Positions 21,792 through 34,160 of a DNA stretch of 64,000 bases are shown here, piece after piece. Source of the stretch: Ustulina deusta (Eukaryota; Ascomycota; Sordariomycetes; Xylariales; Xylariaceae). The translations under genes and the position numbers were made by a program. The stretch lies in the NCBI GenBank assembly GCA_023159155.1, contig JAJNNX010000025.1, positions 1 to 64,000 of the forward strand, in the 5' to 3' direction. The notes under the pieces were generated by a model. The model searched no databases. It saw nothing but the letters and a program-made list of their open reading frames with translations, and was not told the origin of the DNA. Every line of letters starts with the position of its first letter. Within the stretch, counting starts at the first letter, position 1.

Positions 21792-24281
21792 CTAGCCACC
21801 CTGATTCTCATCTTCATCGTCGCTGTCGCTGTCGCCGGCGAAAGGGCCGCAGCACACATCGAAATGTTCCTCGTAATCATCCCACCCGTCTATCTCGATG
21901 CTCCGCTCCTCGATCGGTGGTGGTACTCCGCCGGCGAACCGGTGATGGCGGGACGGACCGTCGTAGTCGAAGGTTGTGGGAAACCGATAACGGCCCGGTC
22001 GTTCCTGCGCCTCGGGACTAGCGATCTCCGGTAGCTGCTCGTGCCGATCGAGTACGAGATGAGATAAGGCGGTCGTTACAGAATCGGTCTCTGTGGCTCC
22101 ATGTCCACTATTTGTAGAGCGCAATCGTGACGCAACGCGACGGAGCTGTGCATTGATGCTCGCTTCCCAATGTCCGATAAACTTGCGTCGCCCTATGAAA
22201 TGGGTATCTTCGACACCTGGGTCGTCGACGTTGTCAGCACAGGGGTAGAGGCCCTCGCCGGGCTCATACGGTTCACTAGTGGGGGAGGCACCATAGTCCT
22301 CGAGCGTAGCTGTGTCAAAGAGGGTGATGTATTCCTCGATGCGCGTCTCCGCTCGACGGACGTCGGAACGCTCGGCCTCGGAAATGTGCTCCCATCGTTC
22401 TTTTCGGCAGTGCATAGGGTGGAATTCATAGCTGACGTCGACGCTGCGGTTGGCGTGTTCGGTATCTTCCATGTAAATCTCCTCTTCGGAGGGAGCCAAG
22501 TTGTGACCCGACTCGTGATCAATGTGGCCCCAGAGCATGAAGTGGAAGATGTGTTCGTCCAGCGACATATTGCGCCGAATCAGCTCACGTGCGATAATCT
22601 CCGTCGGCAATGCTCGACGCCCCATCCCGCAAGGCTCCCGACAGAGGCTCCCGACGCGCGCGGGCGAGATTCCGAAAATATCCAGGGTCCTGTTCGCCGG
22701 GTGCTGTTGGAAATCATACATGACTTTTAACCGCACAAGCTCGGCGACGGTGCGGTACCGACGCCCCATTAGCATCTGCCAAAGCGGGTAGAGACCTGGC
22801 AGACCGAGGAACAGTTTGAGGAGCTCGCAGTTGTTAGAGCAGCCGTAAAAGGGATCACTGAAGAGCAGAGCCAGCTTGACGAAGAATATTTGTGCGTTGA
22901 CAAGGTCAGCATCCGTCATGAAGCCATGGCTTTGCACTTGAGCTAAGCGCGCTGCTGTCGTAGGCAAGTTCATGAGAACCCAGACCTTCACTGTCGCCGC
23001 ACTCGGAGTTAGTTATAATTTATCGCCTTGGGCGTGATCGGGGGGGTATCTTGAAAGGGCGGAAGGCATATGTGATACGACTATGGCTCGAAGAAGAAAC
23101 CCAGGGCTCCTAGCACGGCCGAGAAAAAAAGGGGAATACAACATAGGAAATCAGGAATACTTACATACAGCCTGAACAGTGCCCCTTGGCGTGCGCAATC
23201 CGGCCCTCGCAAGGCGCGCGACGATCTCGCTTGCGCAGCGGCCGCGGCCGGCAACCATCAGGAACTAGCGGATGGAGGGGACCATTCGGACAGCGTCAGG
23301 CGGCGCTTCGGGCTCAAAATCGGACAGGGGGCGTCCGGCGGGATCTGGGATGCGCATTTCCTTGTAGATACTGAGAGAGGTGCTATCAGCCCATTCTCTG
23401 CTCGTCCGGCTTGTCCAGGTCGCAATGTAGGACGTCAGGCTTCCGTTGACAGCAGAGTGGAAGCTGGAGGACACGGTATACAGTGTTAAGATGTCGTTCG
23501 GATCGAGAAATAGACCCAGCCTCATCACGATGAGCGGGACTCTGCATAACACAGCCATCAGATCGAAACACTCGCCGAATGAGCTGATGTCCCGACCCCA
23601 CCGAGCTGCTCGCTGGGTGCGGAACAAACGACCCGCGTGCTCGCTTTGGTTCCCCTTGAGCGGGTGGGTGCGTGTGCTAGGCTGCCGATGCTGTCCGTCG
23701 GCGACGGGGGACGTCAAAGCAGGTTTCTTGGTGACACCAGTCATGCATGCTAAACTTGAACCTGCTTGCCTGACAGACATGAGCTCATCACGTCTCGGCC
23801 CAAGCTCGAGCCTAGTAAACGTATTCGAAACCTCGACGGTGATAAGTTCAACATCGACCTTGGCAGCGCTCGGATTAGCAGGAGCAAGCTGGCCACTCTA
23901 TGTCTGTTTAGCCCGATGATCTGAACTCCGTACTGGATCTCCATCTTAACTGACCTCAGTGAGAAGACTATCGTAGCCACTCGTTTCAGCCTCGACGTCC
24001 TCATCACTGAACTCCCGCTTATTGTTTGTGACAGACGCCGCCACGGTAGTCATGTCCTTTCGATCCTCGACCCTCTTGCTTAAAACCGCAGCTACGTCCT
24101 TCATGGAAACCGGACGGCCGATCGTCGGCGGAGACCTAATCCCAGATATTTCCGCTTGAATCAACGCGGAAATGACACGAGGGTCCTTCGACTGCACGCG
24201 AATTGACGAGCGCAATTTGTGCGATCGCGTCGTGCCGTCAAAGCGAGTCTCAACCCCCGATGTTGCGATGCCCTCATCCAT
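21792..24281 (-). pseudogene. F-box-type protein gene with one in-frame stop
   Basis: Three exons, 24281-23955, 23897-23165 and 22990-21792, with introns of 57 and 174 bp whose phases agree, give 752 codons before the final stop. Codon TAG at 23267-23265 interrupts the frame. It follows MVPSIR, where related fungal F-box proteins usually have Trp, and the frame continues beyond it with recognisable sequence (EIVARLARAGLRTPRGTV). The F-box-like stretch is MAVLCRVPLIVMRLGLFL and LYTVSSSFHSAV. The C-terminal part has KVWVLMNLPTTAARL and LGLPGLYPLWQMLMGR, typical of a large fungal F-box family, and an acidic tail. Such proteins usually recruit substrates to SCF ubiquitin ligases. The stop could be a recent nonsense mutation, a sequence error, or a readthrough site. 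Confidence 0.65.
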
Positions 24282-25363
24282 GGTAATTTAGTCCATATGA
24301 TTCAATACTGGGCTACGGAATAAAGCCACTGTGCGGTCCATTCGACCAGATAAGAGGCTATGCAACCTAGTAGGTAGACAGACAGCTGGGCTGTAGTTGG
24401 CGACGGGGTGGGAGGGGGAAGATAGAGAGAGTATGAGGACGGTAGAGCTTGGTAATGGTAAGGCTTTTTGGGGGGGTTTTCTTGGTGGGGCGGGGGGTTA
24501 TCGGAAAAGAATGGTCGAATTACCTAGATTACAATGGCTTCCATGGTGACGGACAATACAGTACGATTCTCACGCAATGACGCGTGGATGGCCCATTGTC
24601 TGTGATCCAAGTCTTATGCCGGAACCCAGAATATGTTCCCGTAGCAACAGGTGGCCCAGGAGCAACCAAAAGCAAATTCCTGTCGCATAATTCAAACCGA
24701 ATACTCAAAAAGAGCACATATATAGGTGTAGTTCCGTATTGGTAAGTCGATGAACAAAGCCTAACCGTTTCCAAGTCCTTCTTCTCCGTGTCCTTGGAAA
24801 CTGGGCGGAAACAAAGTGACTTGCCCATTGAGTGCACTCACTACTCATACATTCTTCCATGGAAGTATTTATACAGGTCTAGTCCTTGCTTCATAGTAAA
24901 GTGTTATCACTCCTCTCATGGCTTGCGTACGCCATAACTAATCTCGAAGTCGGGTGCGCGACTTCGAGAGGCTTCGGCGCAAAAAGGTATGTTATTAAAC
25001 TAATGGGTTAGTTCACCAACACCAGGTGCATAATCGTACCATCTTGATTTATTTACCGTGTTTCGGAAGGATCATGTCATCTATGGCGGCATAGCTACCT
25101 TGCAGTGATAAGGCTATCACGTTATACTAGCTCTGGGCTGTACGGGCCCCAGGATTCGCCACCTCGGATTATTGAGAGGGTCAAAGTGATCCAACTTGCT
25201 TGTAAATGAGATCAGATCTCGCATACTCTGTAACTCCAGCGAGGTCTTGTCCCCCTATGGGGGCCATCTAATACACCCGGACGCGAAGACATGAGCTTAT
25301 GTCGTACACCTTGTTCCTCATCACTTATAAGCCATACATTTCATGTATCTTATCATACATCTC
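24282..25363. other. Intergenic between F-box-type gene and XRN1
   Basis: Both neighbours are on the minus strand, so this holds the XRN1 3' region and the F-box gene promoter. A perfect inverted repeat lies at 24942-24969. No gene is supported. Confidence 0.55.
24942..24969. repeat. Perfect 11-bp inverted repeat
   Basis: TCTCGAAGTCG and CGACTTCGAGA are separated by GGTGCG. The stem would be stable in RNA or DNA. It lies about 400 bp beyond the XRN1 stop codon on that gene's transcript strand. Confidence 0.6.
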
Positions 25364-28300
25364 TCACGCGATGGCAGTATTGCTTCCCCGAGTTCCCCGT
25401 CCTCGACCTCTTCCTCGCCCACGCGCCCGACCGCGCCCACCACCACGGGAATCTAGTCCAGCAGGTGGCGGGACAGCATTATAGGACTGCTGATTCACGG
25501 GCAAACTGGGGAGCTGTGATATCATATTTCCTGTGTTAGGAACAAAAGGCTCGCCTCTGTTACCCCCCCCGCCACTAACACCTCTACCACCACGACCACC
25601 CCGACTGGCTCGTTGCTCTCCTTGCGCACCGTGGTCGGAGTCTGGTCTAACAGAAGGCGGGACGGTGTTGTGGGCCTGGTGATATTGATGGTTTCTAGCG
25701 GTCGTGCCCTCTTGTCCATTGGTGGCAGGTCTATGTCCGTCCAGGTGCGGCCTATATACTAGACTGCTGTGCTGAAGGTGCGGCACATAATTTCCGGGTC
25801 GCCACTGTGACGGGTTGCCTCGCCCATTCGTGACGTGGCTGTTGCCGCCATTGATAGCTCCGCGCCAACTCCCCCGAAGGGGCCCAGGAGCCGCGGCATC
25901 CCGAAGCTGTGCACCAGTTGATGCACCATATCCGTGCGCTGTGACGGGTGCCAGCGTAGGCCGCCTTTCCATACTGGATTTGGAGTCTATAATCACCTGT
26001 CTCTGTGACACATTAAGTACCGAATTGGCCGCAACTGTTTGTCCACGGAACGGCTCGCAACGACCGTTCAGGGTCGTGCCATTCATGAAAGCGTTGTCCC
26101 AGAGAGTGTCAAGCATGTGGTGGTTGCCCACTGTGCTGACCCCGACGACCGTACCGCTGGAGCCGATGGGGACCTTGCCGGAAGCCTGCACGTAAACAAC
26201 TCGATCGCCAAGTCCATATGCCTGGTGACCAAGTCTCTGTTCTGAGTCCTTAGGGTGAAGCAGAGCAGATCGAGGGACACTCGTCATTTTCTTTCGGTTA
26301 GTCTTGATATCGGAGTCCCTTATGACGTCCGCTGCTCTTTGAAGTTCCATTACGACTTCTGAATCTAGTTGTTGAGCATCGAGGGGCACTCGCTCAAATT
26401 TGCTCGTTTCGATCGTCTTAAGCCAAGCGCCAATTTCTTTAACCTTGACACTCGCGACATCAGGGTCCGACCAAAGATCCGTGTCACTCAATTCGCTCCC
26501 TGACGGATTCCGCAAAATGGCGGCGAAGAAGTCGGGGAATTGAGTCATGTACTGAACCAGCAAGACGATCGCCGCAGGGCTGAACTCCCAGCCTGAATTC
26601 GACTTCCGGGAGTAGCCCAAAACTTTCTGTTTTCTTCCTTCAAACTTAAGGTTCAACCCCAAGTTGACTTTCATATTCCCACCTACAGTGTAAACATAAA
26701 ATGAGGATGTGATCTTGCTTAGAATTAGGGGGTGAAGGCCCAGATCTTTGGCCACAGCATACGATGGCTTATACCCGCTTCGTTGTTCTGCGCGATGGAT
26801 GATCTGACGAGTGAAATCTGGCTTTCTAGCGGGAACCGACACAATAATTTCGGCCTTGTTATCAGCATGCCCGATAACTTCGAGGGGACGCCCGTAGGCG
26901 AATTCGCCGAGGAAGAAGGCATGAGTCCCAATGGGAAACTCTTCCTCGATAGGGATAGCAGCTCGTTCAATGAATCGCTCGTCGTGACTGACAACTTCGT
27001 CAACAATAACCTGCAACGCATAATCGGTTTCCATGCCGGGTATAGGGCCATAAGCCTTGACGGTGGCTCCGTCGTCTGTCTTGACAAGACCTTTGAGCAT
27101 CTCAACGTGAATTAAGGACTCAACAGAGCTAGTGATTATCCCTAGTCGCTTGCTGTAAAAGTTCTCGATGCGCGAGGCTTTCTTATTCCACTCTTCGATG
27201 TCTCTACCTGAATGGTGATTCTCAATAATCCGCCCCAAACTATTTGGATCCAGTGTATAGTCAAATAGTTCGTCGGAGACCCGGGTAATTCTTGCTTCCT
27301 GTAAAAAGGGGTAGCCGACGTAGCATATCTGACCCAGCTTAGCTTTCGCCGACTCTATTTTGCAGCGCATCTCTACGTCGGATAAGGTGACTACCATGCT
27401 CTCGTTGCGACTTTCTTGCTGAAAGACATTTACGCCATGAAACCCAAGCGTTGCGTTGTAGGGGAGCGTTGCAAGGCTTGGAAAACCAGCCAGTGCGGCG
27501 ACCCCTATTTTAGCTCCATCCAACAGACCAACGTAGAGATCCAAACCTTCGGCCACAGGAAGGTCGAAAATATTCTCGACACACCGACAGTTTGGAACAT
27601 CTGGGAAGATACCAACCATGGACGAAGGGTACGTGAAATTCACGTTTGGGTCATAGGTAAATTTGAGCGACACACCAAAGTCGTTACGGGCCTTCTCTTC
27701 CGGGGAAAGAAGCTCATTGCAAGGAGCCATAGCAGAGAGAAGCCGATCCTCTTCAATGAAGGGGATTTTAACAACAGCTTCCCATTCCATTTTCTTCCCA
27801 TTCATGTCCAATTCAAAATCTCTCGGATAGAAGTCGATGATGGGGGACTCAGGATTGGTCATAAGTTCATGATATACCGATGGCACAATCTTTTTGCTTC
27901 TGTCGGGCAAAACGCCCATCAGCTGCTCAAATGGTCGAAAGGGTTGGCCAAGTTTGAAGTTGAGATCAGCACTAAAACCCTTTGCGATATCTATAAATGG
28001 CAAATCAGTCGTGAATTTGTACGTTGATACGACTGCTTCAGAAACATACCTGAGGTCATGGGAGAGTAATGGCAACCGTAAAACCAAGGCCATGAGGCCA
28101 CTCCACGATAGTAATAGTATAATACCCATTGCAAGCCCTGAACGTAATTTTCGCTCAGCTTGACTAGCTCCGACTCTTTGGCCTCCACTGGCCAGTGAAA
28201 CTTTCCCTCGTAGTATGTGTCCTTCCACTCTTCAAATCTTTCCTCGTATTTACGCTGCAGGGCCGCTCGGGCTTCTTCCGCCGACAGGTCGACAACTTGG

Positions 28301-29852
28301 GCGTTGTCATAACGCCTCACCACCCGAAGCAGGGCAAGGTGTCCCTCCTCCTCATCGTCGTCGTCCTCTTCGTTGGACATTCCGGCCTTGGAGGGATGTT
28401 CCAGGAGCACGTCTCGTTGGCCGTCTTCATTTTGGGCGGTATGCCACTCTATATGCAAATTCTCTGCAGCATCCTGTACGAATTTGCGGTCTGCAGCGAC
28501 TAAGTCATGGCCGAGATTTAGGAACCCATGAGATCGTTTAGTTGCGAACTTGCGAATCTGTTTCCAAAGCTCCTTCTGTGAGCTTGTCACCACCAGCTTC
28601 CCCTTCACTTTAGCAGGCTCATGCCCATTGGTGTCCGCCAATTGTTTGCTTCTGAGCCATTTTGAATCGGAATATTCATGTTCAAAGTGTCGATATTCCT
28701 CCTTGGACAGTTCATATAGTAGTAATTTTAGTCGAGGCAAGTTAATAACACCTTCCTCGTTGATGTATCCCTCGCACTGAGGAAGAACCTGTTTATAGAT
28801 ACGAAACATGGTTGCCAACGCCCCTTCGTTAATATGAAGATACGGAAGATTCGGAAGAAAGTCGTTTCCAACAAAAAAGGCCATGAGGATGAAATCATCA
28901 ATAATCCTTTCCATATCAAAGGAGATCTTTAAAGCGCCGTCCCTTTTAAGTTCCTGGAATTCTAGTTCGAGATATTCGCGAACGATGCAAAGATGTAGGA
29001 GATAGAAATTCTGGTGCTCCAGCTCTTTTGATTTAACCTTTGAAGCGCGGCCAAATGTGACCTCCTCCCGGAGTAGACAGAAATGTGGATCGTGGCTTAA
29101 AAGGCCCAGCATGATGAGATCGGCGTCGAGGCCATAAAGGCAATGGCGGACGTTGGGGTGATAATCGGGTTGCGCCTTAGTATTCCTTATATATTCCATA
29201 ATCTTGTGCTCACCCTCGCCGGGAACCTCGTGACCCGACAGGACGATGTCACAGCCCTGCCAGTCCGAGTCCTCGGATATCTTCTTGTTGATGAAGTATT
29301 TGAGCTGGCGTGTGAGCTTAGCCATGAATTCGGTGCCAGGAGTGATGCAGTTGCTGTCGAAGGGGTCCTCCTTGGGCAGCTCCTGGCCCTCGCGGATGGC
29401 CTTCTCACGGGCCTGCTCGGCGTCGAGGGCGGTACGAAAGCGGCGGGCCCTCTGCTGATTCATCTTGGCTCTGGGGGCAACACCATCAATGGCCATGAAA
29501 AAGAGTTTCTTGGGCTTGATCTTCCCGAACAGATGTTCGATATAGTTGAATATACGGATGAACATCTCATCCTCACTAAGTCGAAAGGAGGCATCAGACG
29601 AGTCCTTGTGAGTACAATTGTGGATAATGCCGTTCATATCCAACTACACAGGTCAGCTGGGGGGCAGTGCAAAGGGCGGGGCTGGCGCACGTAGAGATTG
29701 TCGAATTCAGGTATTCGATTGTCAGCAATGAGCTGAGAGATGGCGGGATAGCGCTCAGAGAGCCATCGGAAGAATTTGGGAACACTGTGGGGGGGTCGGT
29801 CAACAGCTAGAGGCACGCAGGCAGGAGGGGAAAGTATTCAGACGAACCCCAT
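25364..29852 (-). CDS. 5'-3' exoribonuclease 1 (Xrn1/Kem1), 1439 aa
   Basis: Four exons, 29852-29848, 29784-29691, 29643-28050 and 27990-25364, join in phase. The first exon is only ATGGG and completes the start MGVPKFFRWLSERYP, invariant in the family. The nuclease part shows LDMNGIIHNCTHKDS, GVAPRAKMNQQRARRF, SGHEVPGEGEHKIM, YGLDADLIMLGLL and GNDFLPNLP, which supply the acidic metal-binding residues and the basic 5'-phosphate pocket. Downstream come the Xrn1-specific domains, with an SH3-like GLGDRVVYVQASGKVP region, and an Arg/Gly-rich tail. The length and extra domains mark the cytoplasmic Xrn1 rather than nuclear Rat1. It degrades decapped mRNA from the 5' end. Confidence 0.96.
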
Positions 29853-30626
29853 GGTCGCGGGTGGTTGTGCCTGTCGAGGCGATCGGGATAGAACTCCTGG
29901 CTGAGACAGTCGGTCGGCGTCGATACATGCGACAGCGTCAAGGTGACGGAAAACGAAGGTCTGCGCCGACTCGAGTTTGTTTACTGTGGACAAGGACTGG
30001 AGAGACAAGAAAGGCGTCAGCGAAACCAGAACAGCTTCCGTATGCAATCGGAGCGCACGCGGGCTTCGAGGCCGACATACAACGCTCTTTTCTTCTCGGG
30101 AGAGGAAGAAGGATGGACGGAGTGACGGTTCAAGTCGCAAAACATATGGAGCGAAGCGAACAGGAAAAGGACAGACACACTCCACCGAGGTAGCTGGACA
30201 GCGCGCTTAGAAGTTGAACAACACAATGCGCCCGGCTTCTTCAGGGCAAGCCATTGATTTAGTCGAGACAAGACTTGTATCTGTAAAAGTCGGGCAAGTG
30301 AAATGTGGGGAGGGGGAGTGAGCCGTGAGTACCTAGGTACCTCTGAGATGGCCTGTTTTACCGTCCTGAATCAAAATGGGAATTCTACCTACATAAGGTA
30401 CCTTTACCTGAACCATGCCGCTTTTGGCCTGGGCCTGGTCCCTAGGAAGTTGCTCAATTGGTCCCCGCACAAAGTCGACCTAGTGGTCAAAGCGCGAATG
30501 AATGTAGAACGTGCGGTGGCTGAGATGGCCGCCAGAGCTTTGCAAGCCACAAGCCTGGCAAGTCACCCCCTTATCCTAGCCGCCGTTTTGGGTCTCTAAC
30601 CCGAGCCACGAAGTGAGATTTCTTAG
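29853..30626. other. XRN1 upstream region
   Basis: This contains the XRN1 promoter and leader on the minus strand. The + strand frame at 30303-30599 has no recognised motif. Nothing else is supported up to the kinase relic. Confidence 0.5.
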
Positions 30627-31331
30627 GTTCTAATTTACGCCGAAGACTTCCACCCTAGAAACTTGCTCATCGGCTTCAAGGATCAGGATGATCAAGATAA
30701 ATGCCTCTCCCAGGCAGAGGAAGCCGGGCTCAAGAACCCCGGACCACGTAAGGTCATGAAAGATAGGACAATTTACATGTCCCGAGTTTTTCTCGGGCAG
30801 GTGGGCGCATTATATCTTTGTGATTTTGGTCAGACTCGGATCGGGAGTGGGGGATCGGGCAATGCTATGCCAATCTTATTCAGGGCTCCAGAGATCATAC
30901 TCGGTATGAAATTCTAAACACTGTAGGCTTGGGATATGCTTCATGCCAAGAAGCTCTTCGGAATCCACGATACCAATGACCAGAGGTTGAATGATGCACA
31001 CCACTTGGCCAACATGATTGCATTGCTCGGTGTACCCCCGTTGGGCTATCTCAAACGGAGCAAGACGTACCTTCAGTTCTGGAATAAGCGTGGTAAGTCG
31101 AGTGCAATTGAGTAACAGACAAGGACTAACTGATTATTCATTTAGGCGACTGAAGAGAGATTGTTCCTATACCCCGGAAAAGGACTCTCGAGTCTCTCGA
31201 GGGGTCATTAAAGGGCAAGGAACGGGCGAGGTTCTTGGACTTCATTAGGGCTTTGCTTTGTTAAGTCCCAAAAGCGGCTCACAACAAAGCAAGCTTTGTC
31301 ATATCCGTGGTTGACCGCCCTCTACGAATGA
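30627..31331 (+). pseudogene. SRPK-like protein kinase fragment, broken
   Basis: Only the C-terminal half of a kinase domain is present. After an acceptor-like TTCTTAG it reads AEDFHPRNLLIG (catalytic loop region), then GALYLCDFGQTRIG (DFG motif) and FRAPEIILGMKF (APE motif). Two in-frame stops and a short loss then remove the segment that should contain the D-x-W motif. The frame continues with AWDMLHAKKLFGIHD, LNDAHHLANMIALLG and an intron-like GTAAGT to TTTAG. A second stop and a frameshift precede the end at KRLTTKQALSYPWLTALYE. The features match the SRPK-like kinases expanded in filamentous fungi. With no N-lobe and several breaks it cannot make an active kinase. Confidence 0.78.
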
Positions 31332-31380
31332 TTCATTCCAAGGACTTCAACACCAATAAGTGATTTCTCCTAATTATCCA

Positions 31381-31479
31381 GATTTTAGCACACATAACGT
31401 CCTAATCGACGAAGGATTTAAAGTTACTGCTATTATCGACTGGGATTTTGTGTCGGGCACTAAAGTCGGAAGGAGTTAG
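31381..31479 (+). pseudogene. Aminoglycoside-phosphotransferase-like fragment
   Basis: Thirty-two codons read DFSTHNVLIDEG then VTAIIDWDFVS before a stop. This matches the catalytic loop (D-x-x-x-x-N) and the IIDW metal-binding motif of the APH/choline-kinase-like family common in fungi. An acceptor-like TTATCCAG lies directly before it. The rest of the domain is missing on both sides. Confidence 0.6.
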
Positions 31480-32533
31480 AGAATACCCGCCTAGGCGTGT
31501 AAAATAATGTAATATCTAGTTATATAAGGTTTGAGTCTTCCCCAATTCTCTTACTCTCTTCGACAGCATAGTCATGGGTTACCTAAGAATACACATAACG
31601 GCCCCTTCGGGAACAAAGAGTAGATCTGTGCCCATATAGTAGACTAGCTAGTAAAAGCATTTAGAACCTTTCGCGCAACAACAAGGTTTACTGCATACCC
31701 CCATACTAGGACCATAACAACCAGCTAATGCAAAAGCAGGGCGCTTTATAGCTTACCAACTTGGAAAATAGCTGAAGCGAGACGCATAAGTCGATTCGAT
31801 TCGATTCCCATCGATGTTTCCCCCCTCCCCGCTTTTCAGTAAAATAAGTGAATATATATATAAACTTTTCCTCTTGCATCCGTGATCACTGGATAGCATC
31901 TATCTATAGCGGTATCATATAGGCTTTAGCATATATTTGTTAAATAAAGAGAAAAAAAAGAGAGAGAGAAGCGTATCTCGATAAAAGAGAGAGGGCCTAG
32001 TGGTTATTAATATAGCTATTAAACACATTAAATTTTAAAATTAGCGTTTATTTTTTACAGCTATTAATATATATATATATATATATAATTAGCTTTAGTT
32101 ATATAAATAAATAATATAGTTAGGTAGAGAGGGTGACGCCTTAGCTACACCTACTAGCCTTATGGGCCCCAGCCGCATGGACCCGACCTAGCCCCACATA
32201 TCCCACACTCCATAACACAAATTACCTACAGGTAGGTAGGTACTTATGCATATAGGTACACTGCCCATACCTGCAACTGTCGGGTCTGATTGGTTCTTTT
32301 CTGAAGCAACCACTTTACGCGAACCGCGTCAACCTCAGGATCATGTCTTTGCGCCCACCATTTCCCATTGCAAACCTTGACAAGGTCAATCAGTGGACGC
32401 CATATTCACTTCCACTACGCCCACCCCAGCTTTTCCTACTCTCTATTCCATCTGCTGTCTAAGTAATTCCGCTCGGCCCTCCGAATTAAGAGATATCCTA
32501 TCTTCTTCGTCCTTGCCGTGTGCCACGTCCGTC
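31480..32533. other. Intergenic with a small AT-rich patch
   Basis: No gene is seen. An AT-rich patch with a TA microsatellite lies at about 31840-32120, and TAGGTAGGTAC words follow near 32230. The WD-gene leader starts before 32534. Confidence 0.5.
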
Positions 32534-34160
32534 ATGGCGCCTGCACCCGTCGCCGACGATTTTGACCGTAAGCCCACACCATCGTGCCCAGACACCCACA
32601 TACTAACAGGGCGCACTGTCAGTAGAATCAAATGGTCAGGAATACGGGGAAGATGAGGAGCAGAGACTGGTCAACGAAGGTATTGCCATCTGATCTTCCC
32701 ATCTCCTGTCGCATCCACTGACCACAGGGCCAGAGTATAAGACGTGGAAGAAGAACTCGCCCTTCCTCTATGACATGATCTTGAGGTACGCCCCATGCCT
32801 TCGCTGTGCTAGGCTTTCGGATATCTGCATCTGCATGCTAACATCTTCACCAGTCACGCTCTACCTTGGCCTACACTCACCGTCCAGTGGTTTCCGGATG
32901 TCAAGGAGCCCGAAGGCAAGGACTGCCGAATTCACCGCCTGCTGATTGGAACCCACACCTCAGATGAAAAACCCAATCACGTTCAAATCGCAGAGGTCGA
33001 GGTCCCCAAGAACATTCGCCCTAATGCACGCGATTACGATGAAGACCGGGGCGAGATCGGTGGCTACGGTAAAGCTTCTGCCTCCACCGACGCAGCTGCA
33101 ATGAGATTTAAAGTTGTGCAAAGGATCGACCATCTAGGCGAGGTTAATAAGGCCCGCTACTGCCCCCAAAATCCTGACGTGATTGCCACTCTCGCAGTCG
33201 ATGGCTCTATTCTCATCTTCGACCGAACCAAGCACAGCTCGGAGCCAAATGGTCACGTCAACCCTCAGATTAAGCTACAAGGTCATAAGAAAGAGGGCTT
33301 TGGCCTCGATTGGAGTCCCCACGCAGAGGGCTCATTAGCATCGGGGAGTGAAGATCAGACGGTTTGCCTGTGGTATGCTCCTACATTCCTTATGCTTACC
33401 AGACTTACGTTGTCTCGTACTGAATGCGGTCTCTAGGGATCTTCAGTCACTCCAAGGCGGCAAGACCGCGTTAAATCCTTCCCGCCGCTTCACGCATCAT
33501 TCCAATATTGTAAATGATGTTCAACATCATCCAATATCCCGCCACTTTATTGGCAGCGTCTCGGACGATCTTACTCTGCAGATTTTGGACGTCAGACAGC
33601 CATCCAGCTCTCAATCGTCATTGGTTGCGAAAAATGGTCATAGTGATGCTATCAATGCACTCGCCTTTAACCCATCTACTGAGGTTTTAGTAGCTACTGC
33701 GTCAGCAGATAAGACTATCGGAATTTGGGATTTGCGCAACGTCAAAGAAAAGGTGCATACTCTCGAAGGCCACCAGGATGCCGTTACCTCACTCTCTTGG
33801 CACCCCCATGAGGCTGGGATCCTTGGCAGCGCTAGCTACGACCGCCGGATCATATTCTGGGATCTGAGCCGAGTGGGTGAAGAACAGCAGCCAGATGACC
33901 AAGAGGATGGACCTCCCGAGCTGTGAGTTTTATTAGCTGAATGATTCTCACTCCCTCATGGCAAGCTAATCAATGTCTTACTTAGGCTATTCATGCACGG
34001 TGGCCACACCAACCATCTGGCTGATTTTAGTTGGAACCTTAATGACCCGTGGCTAGTTGCCAGCGCGGCCGAGGACAATATGCTCCAAGTCTGGAGGGTT
34101 GCGAACTCGATTGTAGGCAGAGATGACTCGGATCTCCCTCTAGATGAACTTGGCAGGTAA
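32534..34160 (+). CDS. RbAp46/48-type WD40 histone-binding protein (Hat2/Msi1/p55), 441 aa
   Basis: Six exons, 32534-32567, 32626-32679, 32728-32785, 32854-33372, 33437-33922 and 33986-34160, join in frame to one TAA. The N-terminal helix region holds [31 protein letters not shown] in two parts, nearly invariant in this family. WD repeats follow, with [66 protein letters not shown] and [13 protein letters not shown]. The insert [22 protein letters not shown] is the acidic PP loop that binds histone H4. Members serve the type B histone acetyltransferase, CAF-1, PRC2 and deacetylase complexes. Which paralogue this is cannot be settled from the window alone. Confidence 0.93.

Noticed and set aside
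22170..22730. A 186-codon + strand frame inside the F-box-type gene
   Set aside because: It is antisense to a conserved exon with family motifs on the minus strand and shows no domain of its own.
30303..30599. A 98-codon + strand frame just before the kinase relic, possibly its N-lobe
   Set aside because: It has no glycine-rich loop or catalytic Lys motif and does not join the relic in frame.
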